From the NCBI RefSeq assembly GCF_020873875.1, contig NZ_JAHWGU010000032.1:1-64000 (forward strand): a DNA stretch of 64,000 bases, in the 5' to 3' direction. The DNA comes from Actinoplanes sp. DH11. Its GTDB lineage: Bacteria > Actinomycetota > Actinomycetes > Mycobacteriales > Micromonosporaceae. Of this stretch, positions 33,560 to 43,239 are shown piece after piece. A model generated the notes under the pieces. It saw nothing but the letters and a program-made list of their open reading frames with translations, had not been told where the DNA came from and ran no database searches. The position numbers were made by a program, and so were the translations under genes. Positions within the stretch are counted from its first letter, which is position 1. Each line of letters begins with the position of its first letter.

Positions 33560-34069
33560 GTGAAGAGCGAGCGAGACGAGCAATTCCACCGCTTCGTGGC
33601 GACCCGGCGATCCGGGTTGGTGCGGACGGCGACTCTGCTCACGGCCGGTGACGCCCACCTGGCCGAGGATCTGGTGCAGTCCACGCTGACGAAGCTCTAC
33701 GTCGCCTGGCCGGCGTTCCAGCGGGCCGACAACCCGGACGGATACGTGCGGCGGACGCTGGTGAACGCGTTGACGGACGAGCGGCGGCGGTGGTGGCGGC
33801 GGCGGGAACGCCCGATGGCCGAGGTGCCCGACCGGGCCGCGGCGGAGATTCCCTCGGGGGACATCTCGGACGGACTGCGGGCGGCGCTGGGCGAGCTGCC
33901 GCCACGGATGCGGGCGGCGCTGGTGTTCCGCTACTTCTACGACCTCGACGTCGCCGACACCGCCGACGCCCTCGGCTGTTCCGAGGGCACGGTGAAGAGC
34001 CAGACCGCCCGAGCCCTGGACCGGCTGCGTGCGGTCATCGGCGACAACCCGTCCCTGGCACTGCGCTGA
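33560..34069 (+). CDS. SigE-family ECF RNA polymerase sigma factor
   Basis: A 169-residue protein with sigma region 2 (FVATRRSGLVRTATLLTAGDAHLAEDLVQSTL is its core, about residues 12-45) and region 4 (LPPRMRAALVFRYFYDLDV, then the HTH around CSEGTVKSQTARAL, about 110-155). The short linker and the end match the SigE-family group common in actinomycetes. GTG 33560 is preferred for the SD AAGGAGGGG at 33546-33554. The open frame upstream runs antisense through the mannosyltransferase gene and is not coding. The next gene starts 16 bases downstream and is the likely partner. Confidence 0.9.
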   Translation: MKSERDEQFHRFVATRRSGLVRTATLLTAGDAHLAEDLVQSTLTKLYVAWPAFQRADNPDGYVRRTLVNALTDERRRWWRRRERPMAEVPDRAAAEIPSGDISDGLRAALGELPPRMRAALVFRYFYDLDVADTADALGCSEGTVKSQTARALDRLRAVIGDNPSLALR

Positions 34070-34085
34070 CTACGGAGAGATGACC

Positions 34086-34775
34086 ATGACGAACCTGTAC
34101 GACGGGCTCGAGCGGATCGCCGGTCCCGGCACCGCACCGACACCTGACCAGATCGAGGCCGACATGGCCCGCGGCCGCCGCGCCCTGCGCCGCCGCCGTT
34201 CCTTCCAGGCCGGTGGCGCCTCCGCGTTCGTGGTCGCCGCGGCGGCCGCAGCCGTCGCGTTCGCCACCACCGGGACACCGGCGAACGACACGCCGCTGGC
34301 GGCCCCGCCCGGCGTCACCGCGCCCGCGAGCATCGCCACCAAGCTCGTCGCCTACCAGGGCGAGCAGCCCGACGCCTTCGAGATCGACCGGGTGCCGGAG
34401 GGCTGGGTGCTGCAGAACTCCGACCAGGGCGGCCTGGTGCTGGCACCGGAGGGTCCCCTGGCCGACCCGTCGACCGGCCCGGATGGTGCCGCCAACAGCG
34501 ACCCGCACAGCTTCGTCGGCAAGATCGCGGTGATGCTCCAGGAGGACGGCGCGCCGGCCGAACTGGGCGGCAAGAAGGTCGAGGTCGGCGGCAACTCCGG
34601 CGTACTCACCAAGATGCGCGATCAGACCGACGGCTCGACCCTGTTCCTGCGGGTCCCGGACCGGGGCCACCTGGTCATCCAGGTCTGGGACGGCCTCGGC
34701 TGGGGCGAGCAGCAGGTGCTGGAGTTCGCCGCCGGCATCCACGTCAACGAGAACGCCACGAAGAGCGTCGGCTGA
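34086..34775 (+). CDS. Single-pass membrane protein, partner of the ECF sigma factor
   Basis: A 229-residue protein of no family I recognise with confidence. A basic cytoplasmic segment (about 1-40, with RGRRALRRRR) is followed by one membrane helix rich in Ala and Val (about 42-65) and an extracytoplasmic domain of about 160 residues. The zinc-type anti-sigma motif (HxxxCxxC) is absent. Such genes follow many SigE-family sigma genes, so an anti-sigma or signal-sensing role is likely by position only. ATG 34086 is chosen over 34080 because GGAGA lies at a proper distance. A terminator follows at 34810. Confidence 0.7.
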   Translation: MTNLYDGLERIAGPGTAPTPDQIEADMARGRRALRRRRSFQAGGASAFVVAAAAAAVAFATTGTPANDTPLAAPPGVTAPASIATKLVAYQGEQPDAFEIDRVPEGWVLQNSDQGGLVLAPEGPLADPSTGPDGAANSDPHSFVGKIAVMLQEDGAPAELGGKKVEVGGNSGVLTKMRDQTDGSTLFLRVPDRGHLVIQVWDGLGWGEQQVLEFAAGIHVNENATKSVG

Positions 34776-34809
34776 CCTTCCGCACCGACCGGCGCACGGG
34801 CCGGCGGAA

Positions 34810-34848
34810 GAGGGAGACCGGAGCAGTTGAGGTGCCCCGGTCTCCCTC
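34810..34848. terminator. Bidirectional terminator between convergent genes
   Basis: GAGGGAGACCGG at 34810-34821 pairs perfectly with CCGGTCTCCCTC at 34837-34848, with a 15-base loop. It sits between the sigma-partner gene and the MBL hydrolase gene. Confidence 0.8.
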
Positions 34849-34859
34849 GGCCCATGGTG

Positions 34860-35462
34860 TCACCAGCCGCGTGAGCGCCACTCGGGCAGCTGCGGGCGCT
34901 CCGCGCCGAGAGTGGAGTCCTTGCCGTGCCCGGGGTGGAACACGGTGTCGTCGCCGAACCGGCCGAACAGCTTGCGTTCGACGTCGTCGATCAGCGACGC
35001 GAAGTTCTTCCGGTTCCCCCGGGTGTTGCCCACGCCACCGGGGAACAGGCTGTCACCGGTGAAGAGATGATCCCGGTACGCCAGCACGATCGAACCCGGC
35101 GTGTGCCCGACGATGTGGATCACGTCGAGGGTGACACCACCCACCCGTACCCCATCGCCGTCGCGCAGCGTGCCGGTCACCACCGGGATCCCGTCCGCGT
35201 CGTCGGTGTGCGCCAGCGAGGCCGCACCGGTCGCCCGCACCACCTCGTCCAGCGCCACCCAGTGGTCCTGATGGCGGTGCGTGGTCACCACGCTGCGCAG
35301 GCCGCCGTCCCCGATCAGCTCCAGCAGTGTGGACGCGTCGTTCGCGGCGTCGATCAGCACCTGCTCGCCGTCGTGGGCCAGCAGGTAGGCGTTGTTGTCC
35401 ATCGGGCCGACCGAGACCTTCGTCATCGTCAGGCCGCCGCCGAGATCCTGCCGGTCGCTCAT
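34860..35462 (-). CDS. MBL-fold metallo-hydrolase (glyoxalase II-like)
   Basis: A 200-residue enzyme with the metal-binding motif THRHQDHW near residue 60 (HxHxDH), a second His in VGHTPGS near 120, Asp in FTGDSLF, and a terminal HPGHG. This is the small glyoxalase II-type layout, acting on thioesters or related substrates; in mycothiol-using bacteria such enzymes may hydrolyse mycothiol adducts. ATG 35462 overlaps the stop of the upstream DinB-fold gene by four bases (ATGA), so they form an operon. This link to a mycothiol-type enzyme supports a thiol-detoxification role, as inference. Confidence 0.88.
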   Translation of the reverse strand: MSDRQDLGGGLTMTKVSVGPMDNNAYLLAHDGEQVLIDAANDASTLLELIGDGGLRSVVTTHRHQDHWVALDEVVRATGAASLAHTDDADGIPVVTGTLRDGDGVRVGGVTLDVIHIVGHTPGSIVLAYRDHLFTGDSLFPGGVGNTRGNRKNFASLIDDVERKLFGRFGDDTVFHPGHGKDSTLGAERPQLPEWRSRGW

Positions 35463-36175
35463 TTCCACCTCGCGGGTTTCGGTAGCTCTCCGTCTCCGGA
35501 GACGGTCAGATCGGCGCCGTCCGCCCGGCCGGCCAGCCACGCGGCGAGGCTTTTCGTCGGCCCGCCGACCACCGGCGGCCCGTCGCCGCCCGTCACCGGC
35601 CCGCCGATCGTCAAGGGATGCTCCAGGCCGAGCGGGCGCAGCACCATCGGTGGCGCGTCCGCGGGCGGGGCCGTCACGATCTCGCGGAGCAGGCGCAGCG
35701 CGAACGCGTCCGACCAGTCCGCCGGGGTGTAACCCTGCGCCAGGTCGACGCGGTGCACCTCGACCTCGCGCAACCGGGCCCACGGCACCCCCGCCGCGGA
35801 CTGCCGGATCGGCGGCAGCGCGACCGCCCACGCCGGCGCCGGCATCGCGGCCGCCGCGTCGGCGAACCGCTCGTGCGCGGCACGCAGGTCCTCGATCTGC
35901 TCGGCCAGCGGTCGCCGGCAGCCGGCGTCGATGCCCTCCTGCCGGGCGTCCGGCGTCGGGTACATCGCGGCCGGCTCGCCCGTGCGGGCCGCGACGAGCA
36001 GGTTGGTCAGCGCGTCGGCGTTACGCGCCAGATGGGTCAGGACATGCCCGACCGTCCACCCCGGCAGGCCGCACGGCTCGGCGATCACGCCGGCCGCCCA
36101 GCCCTCCGCGTCGCGCAGCAGCGCCTCGGTGGACTCCTCCACGTCGGTCATCAGGACCAGCGGATCCATGGTCAC
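35459..36175 (-). CDS. DinB-fold, maleylpyruvate isomerase-family protein
   Basis: A 238-residue protein of the mycothiol-dependent maleylpyruvate isomerase/DinB superfamily. It has LPGWTVGHVLTHLARNADAL near residue 37 with a metal-ligand His, the second ligand set in REVEVHRVDLAQGY near 140, and a C-terminal region ending in a WLAGRADG block typical of the family. Such enzymes use mycothiol as cofactor or substrate in isomerisation and detoxification. The substrate is unknown. The start is GTG 36175 or ATG 36169; no clear SD decides. It is cotranscribed with the MBL hydrolase. Confidence 0.85.
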   Translation of the reverse strand: MTMDPLVLMTDVEESTEALLRDAEGWAAGVIAEPCGLPGWTVGHVLTHLARNADALTNLLVAARTGEPAAMYPTPDARQEGIDAGCRRPLAEQIEDLRAAHERFADAAAAMPAPAWAVALPPIRQSAAGVPWARLREVEVHRVDLAQGYTPADWSDAFALRLLREIVTAPPADAPPMVLRPLGLEHPLTIGGPVTGGDGPPVVGGPTKSLAAWLAGRADGADLTVSGDGELPKPARWK

Positions 36176-36276
36176 GAACCGACCCTATCCGAATTCGCTT
36201 TCGTCCCGGTGCCGGCGACCGTACCGTCGTTGCCAGACGCGCAGATCGACCGAATCCTGCGGAGGAGGTGAGGAAC

Positions 36277-36324
36277 GTGCAGTTCGTCGTCGTCACGTCT
36301 TTTCACCCGGGGGCCTTCGCCTGA
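36277..36324 (+). CDS. Possible 15-residue leader peptide before rsgA
   Basis: A short frame, GTG 36277 to TGA 36324, encodes MQFVVVTSFHPGAFA. A strong purine-rich SD (GGAGGAGGTGAGG, 36261-36273) precedes it. It ends 38 bases before the rsgA ATG, and rsgA itself has only a weak SD. This could be an upstream reading frame that sets rsgA translation. Without comparative data it remains a guess. Confidence 0.35.
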   Translation: MQFVVVTSFHPGAFA

Positions 36325-36362
36325 CGAGTCAGGCAGCCCACCACGACCGTAAAGGGTTCTCC

Positions 36363-37382
36363 ATGTCGTACGACCTGTCCCAGCTGGGCTGGGACGAGAC
36401 TTTCGCATCCGCGTTCCGGCCGTTCGACCGGGCCGACGCGATCCCCGGGCGGGTCCTGCGGTCCGACCGCGGCATCTGCACCGTGCTCACCGCCACCGGC
36501 GCCACCCGGGCGAGCCTGGGTGGCGGCGTCCTGCTCGACGCCGCCCGCGACCCCGCCGGCCTGCCCTGCTCCGGCGACTGGGCGGTGCTGCGCCAGTGGC
36601 CGGACCGGCGCACCACCCTCGAACTGGTGCTGCCCCGGCGCACCACCTTGATCCGCCGCACCGCCGACAAGGACGCCTCCGGCCAGGTCCTCGCCGCCAA
36701 CATGGACGTCGTCGCCGTGGTCGAGCCGATCCATCCCGAACCCGACGACGCCCGGGTCGAGCGGCTGCTCGCCCTGGCCTGGGAGTCCGGCGCCCGGCCG
36801 GTGCTGGTCCTCACCAAGTGCGACACCACCGGCGACCCGGAGGCGATGGCCCGCCAGCTCGGCGAGCTGGCCCCCGGCGTCACCGTGCTGCCGGTCAGCG
36901 TGCGCACCGGCGCCGGCGTCGACGCGGTCCGCGAGCAGATCGGGCCGGGCCGCACCATGGCGCTGCTGGGCCGGTCCGGCGCCGGCAAGTCCACCCTGGC
37001 GAACGCGCTGGCCGGCGCCGCCGTCATGCCGGTGCAGGCGATCCGGGACGCGGACGGCAAGGGCCGGCACACCACGGCGTACCGCAATCTGGTCACCCTG
37101 CCGGCCGGCGGGGCTGTGATCGACACCCCGGGCATCCGGGGCGTCGGCCTGCTGGACACCGGTGCCGGCCTGGAACGGGCGTTCGCCGACGTGACGGACC
37201 TGGCCACCCGCTGCCGTTTCGACGACTGCCGGCACGAGTCGGAGCCCGGCTGCGCCGTCCAGGCCGCGCTGTCCGCCGGTGCGCTCACCGCCCGCCGGCT
37301 GGCCAGCTGGCGCAAGCTGAGCCACGAGGTGCGGGTGGAGAGCGGCCGCCGGTCGGCCCGGCTGGCGCGGCGCGCGCACTGA
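36363..37382 (+). CDS. rsgA: Ribosome small-subunit-dependent GTPase A
   Basis: A 339-residue circularly permuted GTPase that checks late 30S subunit assembly. An N-terminal OB domain (about 25-95) precedes the G domain in permuted order: G4 LTKCD near 157, then G1 GRSGAGKST near 203, and G3 DTPGIRG near 255. A C-terminal zinc finger follows with C-R-F-D-D-C-R-H and a later Cys (about 283-300). ATG 36363 gives the expected N-terminus. The long open frame upstream covers antisense sequence of the DinB-fold gene. Confidence 0.94.
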   Translation: MSYDLSQLGWDETFASAFRPFDRADAIPGRVLRSDRGICTVLTATGATRASLGGGVLLDAARDPAGLPCSGDWAVLRQWPDRRTTLELVLPRRTTLIRRTADKDASGQVLAANMDVVAVVEPIHPEPDDARVERLLALAWESGARPVLVLTKCDTTGDPEAMARQLGELAPGVTVLPVSVRTGAGVDAVREQIGPGRTMALLGRSGAGKSTLANALAGAAVMPVQAIRDADGKGRHTTAYRNLVTLPAGGAVIDTPGIRGVGLLDTGAGLERAFADVTDLATRCRFDDCRHESEPGCAVQAALSAGALTARRLASWRKLSHEVRVESGRRSARLARRAH

Positions 37383-37518
37383 CCGGTGGTGGGGGCTGCT
37401 CAGCCCGTACACCATGGGGGTGGAGCCGGGGAAGCACGCAGCGTGAGCATGTCTCGGGGACGGTCGCCGTCCGGGCGGCCGTCCGGGCCGGCGGCGGGAC
37501 TCTGGCAGAATTCGCCCG

Positions 37519-39321
37519 GTGCGTGCGCCGGAGGAGATGATCGAGGAGCCCGTGGCGACTGCGGAGGGTGACACCACCGCGAAGGCCCCGGGATGGCGGC
37601 GGATCGACCTCTGGGTGCCGCTGGGCTACCTGGCGCTCGCGATCCTGGTGACGATCCGGCTCTGGATCGACCCGAACGGCCGTGTGCTGGCCAGCAACGA
37701 CGACGACCACGGCGTGTTCCTCTTCGTGCTGGCGCACGCCGAACGGGTGATCTTCGACGGTGCCGCGCCGTTCTTCACCGATCGGCTGAACGCGCCGGTC
37801 GGGGTGAACATGATGGCGAACACCTCGATCCTCGCACTGAGCCTGCCGCTCGCCCCGATCACCCACTTCTTCGGCGGTGGCGTGTCGGTCGCGCTGCTGA
37901 TCACGCTGGGTCTCGCCGGCACCGCCTACGCCTGGTACTGGGTGCTCTCCCGGCACTTGGTCCGCAGCCGGGTCGCGGCGGCGATCGGCGGGGTGTTCTG
38001 CGGGTTCGCGCCGACCATGGTGTCGCACGCGAACGGGCACGTGAACTTCGTCAACCAGTACGTCGTGCCGTTCATCGTCTGGCAGGTGCTCCGCCTGCGT
38101 GAGCCCGGCCGGGCCCGCCGCGGCGGCATCGTCCTGGGCCTGCTGATCGTGCTGCAGTGCTTCATCAACGAGGAGACGCTGCTCTTCACGGCGCTCACCC
38201 TGGGGGTGTTCGTGGTCGCCTACGCCGCGATGGCCCCGCAGGTGGCGCGGGCGCTGTGGCGGCGCTTCGCGGCCGGTCTCGCGGTGGCCGCGGCGACCGC
38301 GTTCGCGCTGCTCGCGTACCCCCTCTGGTACCAGTTCTTCGCGCCCGGCAACTACCACGGCCAGCCGTTCGCGCCGACCGATTACGTCACCGACCTGGCG
38401 TCGCTGGCCGGGTTCGCCCGGCAGTCGCTGGCCGGCAACGCGGCGCTGACCCGGGAGATGAGCGTCAGCGCGACCGAGGACAACACGTTCTTCGGCCCCG
38501 CCGGCCTCGTCATGATCGTGGTGGCGACGGCGATGCTGTGGCGTTCGGTGGCGGCCCGGTCGGCGGCCGTGGCAGGTCTGGTGCTGCTGCTCATGTCGTT
38601 CGGCCCGGAGCTGCGCGTGCTCGGCCACGACACCGGGATCCCGCTGCCGTTCGGGCTGATCAGCCACGTGCCGGTGATCGACCTGGTGAGCGTCACCCGG
38701 TTCGCGATGGTTCCGGCCACGATCGCCGGCGTACTGCTCGCGCTCGCCACCGACCGGATCGGGTCATACCCGGCGAGGCGCCGCCGCTGGTTCCAGGTCG
38801 GCATGGTGCTGGCGCTGGTGCCGCTGATCCCGAAGCCGCTGCCGGTGGTCGAGGGCGACCCGCTGCCGCCGTTCCTCACCCAGGGCACCTACAAGGAGTA
38901 CGTGCCGGACGACCGCACCCTGGTCACCGTGCCACTGCCGGAGGTGACCACCGGGCGGACCGGGATGCGCTGGGCGACGCTGATGAACTTCGACTACGCG
39001 ACGCCGCGCGGTTACTTCATGGGCCCGGCCGACCCGCCGCACGACGACACCGGTTCCTGGCACGCGCCGGCGCGGTTCACCTCGGACCTGCTGTGGCGGG
39101 TCCGGGAGTACGGCCGGGTGCCGGTTCTGACCGACGCCGACCGGCAGAAAATCACCGCGGATCTGGTGTACTGGCGGGCGGCGGTGGTGGTGCTGGTGCC
39201 CGGCAGCCGGAACGGTACGGCCCTGCGTAGCGTGCTTGTCGACGCGCTCGGCGAGCCGCGGCTGGTCGGCGGTGTGGAGATCTGGGACGTTCGGAGTCTG
39301 CCGGTTCCCCCCAAGGAGTGA
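37519..39321 (+). CDS. Polytopic membrane protein, GT-C glycosyltransferase-like
   Basis: A 600-residue membrane protein with roughly ten to eleven hydrophobic segments, then a soluble C-terminal part of about 150 residues. The first outer loop, after membrane segment 1, has SNDDDHGVFLFVLAHAE, with acidic residues placed as in GT-C transferases that use lipid-linked sugars. HANGHVNFVNQYVVPFIVW and FINEETLL are other recognisable blocks found in actinobacterial relatives. The donor and acceptor are unknown. The start is GTG 37519 or ATG 37537; the latter has its GGAGGAG too close. It ends 110 bases before uvrA, whose promoter lies in the gap. Confidence 0.72.
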   Translation: MRAPEEMIEEPVATAEGDTTAKAPGWRRIDLWVPLGYLALAILVTIRLWIDPNGRVLASNDDDHGVFLFVLAHAERVIFDGAAPFFTDRLNAPVGVNMMANTSILALSLPLAPITHFFGGGVSVALLITLGLAGTAYAWYWVLSRHLVRSRVAAAIGGVFCGFAPTMVSHANGHVNFVNQYVVPFIVWQVLRLREPGRARRGGIVLGLLIVLQCFINEETLLFTALTLGVFVVAYAAMAPQVARALWRRFAAGLAVAAATAFALLAYPLWYQFFAPGNYHGQPFAPTDYVTDLASLAGFARQSLAGNAALTREMSVSATEDNTFFGPAGLVMIVVATAMLWRSVAARSAAVAGLVLLLMSFGPELRVLGHDTGIPLPFGLISHVPVIDLVSVTRFAMVPATIAGVLLALATDRIGSYPARRRRWFQVGMVLALVPLIPKPLPVVEGDPLPPFLTQGTYKEYVPDDRTLVTVPLPEVTTGRTGMRWATLMNFDYATPRGYFMGPADPPHDDTGSWHAPARFTSDLLWRVREYGRVPVLTDADRQKITADLVYWRAAVVVLVPGSRNGTALRSVLVDALGEPRLVGGVEIWDVRSLPVPPKE

Positions 39322-39369
39322 CCGGGAATGTTCGCCATCTGCCAGACGCTTCACCGAGGTCGACAGAAA

Positions 39370-39392
39370 ATGTCGTACCCCGTGGCTAGAGT
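39370..39392 (+). promoter_or_regulatory. DNA-damage-type promoter of uvrA (RecA-NDp/PafBC-like)
   Basis: ATGTCGTAC at 39370-39378, eight bases, then TAGAGT at 39387-39392. The element is the same as before polA except for the first base. The uvrA GTG is 40 bases past the -10 and has its own SD (GGAGAGG, 39419), so this message has a leader, unlike the other three. Confidence 0.62.
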
Positions 39393-39431
39393 GGCTGCTC
39401 GACTTCAAACACCTGTACGGAGAGGCTGGCA

Positions 39432-42398
<2,967 letters not shown>

Positions 42399-42431
42399 CC
42401 CGATTCAGCAGAGTCTCAGGTGACTCATAGG

Positions 42432-42473
42432 CACGCCGCCCGGCCGGGACCCTAGTCTCGACCGGGCGGCGTG
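42432..42473 (+). terminator. Terminator after uvrA
   Basis: CACGCCGCCCGG at 42432-42443 pairs perfectly with CCGGGCGGCGTG at 42462-42473, 12 base pairs with an 18-base loop, ending in GTT. Confidence 0.75.
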
Positions 42474-42583
42474 TTCCGGCATGAAACCGGTCGCGATCGG
42501 TGAACTGATCGCGAGTCCGGCCGCGTATGTAGGGGCGAATCCGCGTGAATGCCGTGCGGAAACCAGTACTGGGAGGGCTACAC

Positions 42584-43117
42584 ATGACCGACGTGCAGAC
42601 GAGGACCGACGCCGAGGAGAGCCAGGCGGGCCGCACGGGCGGCACCCCGACCCGGCGCGGTGTCCTGGTCGGCGCCGGGGCGCTCGGCGCCACCGCGGTC
42701 CTGGCTGCCTGCGGCACCGACGGCAGCGGCACCAACCCGAACGGCACCGACTTCGACAGCGACCCGGCACCGGCCGGCAGCACGACCGCGGGCGGCGGCA
42801 CCGGCGACGGCGGCGGTGACAGCGGTGGTTCCGGCGGTGCCGTGCTGGTGTCGGCCGCCGAGGTGACCGTGGGCGGCGGCGTGATCACCGACAACCTGGT
42901 GGTCACCCAGCCGACCGAGGGCCAGTTCAAGGCGTTCAGCAAGATCTGCACCCACCAGGGCTGCGAGGTCAGCGAGATCAAGGACGGCCAGATCATCTGC
43001 CGCTGCCACAACAGCTTCTTCTCGATCAAGGACGGTGCGCCGACCTCCGGGCCGGCCCAGCAGCCGCTCTCCGAGACGAAGGTGAAGCTGGACGGCGACA
43101 ACGTGGTGCCAGCCTGA
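42584..43117 (+). CDS. Rieske [2Fe-2S] lipoprotein with twin-arginine signal
   Basis: A 177-residue protein. Residues 24-43 hold a twin-arginine signal (RRGVLVGAG...) ending in a lipobox LAAC with Cys43. A Gly/Thr/Ser-rich linker follows, then a Rieske domain (about 85-177). The cluster ligands are in CTHQGC near residue 120 and CRCHNS near 142. The cofactor is probably inserted in the cytoplasm before Tat export and then lipid-anchored outside. The redox partner is unknown. ATG 42584 follows GGGAGGG. It sits between uvrA and uvrC, as in other actinomycetes, with its own short leader. Confidence 0.9.
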   Translation: MTDVQTRTDAEESQAGRTGGTPTRRGVLVGAGALGATAVLAACGTDGSGTNPNGTDFDSDPAPAGSTTAGGGTGDGGGDSGGSGGAVLVSAAEVTVGGGVITDNLVVTQPTEGQFKAFSKICTHQGCEVSEIKDGQIICRCHNSFFSIKDGAPTSGPAQQPLSETKVKLDGDNVVPA

Positions 43118-43156
43118 CGCCGATCACCCGCGGCCGGCCCTGAGGGACTCGGGCAA

Positions 43157-43202
43157 GGGCCGGAGGCCCGGCGCCGTGGCGGCGGCACCGAGCCTCCGGT
43201 CG
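43157..43202 (+). terminator. Possible terminator after the Rieske gene
   Basis: CCGGAGGC near 43159-43166 pairs with GCCTCCGG near 43192-43199, enclosing a smaller GC-rich hairpin. No T-run. It ends eight bases before the uvrC promoter element. Confidence 0.5.
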
Positions 43203-43209
43203 GGCAATT

Positions 43210-43232
43210 CTGTCAGTCCCAGGCACTACTGT
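43210..43232 (+). promoter_or_regulatory. DNA-damage-type promoter of uvrC (RecA-NDp/PafBC-like)
   Basis: CTGTCAGTC at 43210-43218, eight bases, then TACTGT at 43227-43232. Of the four promoters this one is nearest to the published TTGTCRGTG form in its 3' half. GTG 43240 is eight bases past the -10, so a leaderless uvrC transcript is predicted. Confidence 0.65.
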
Positions 43233-43239
43233 TGGAGAT

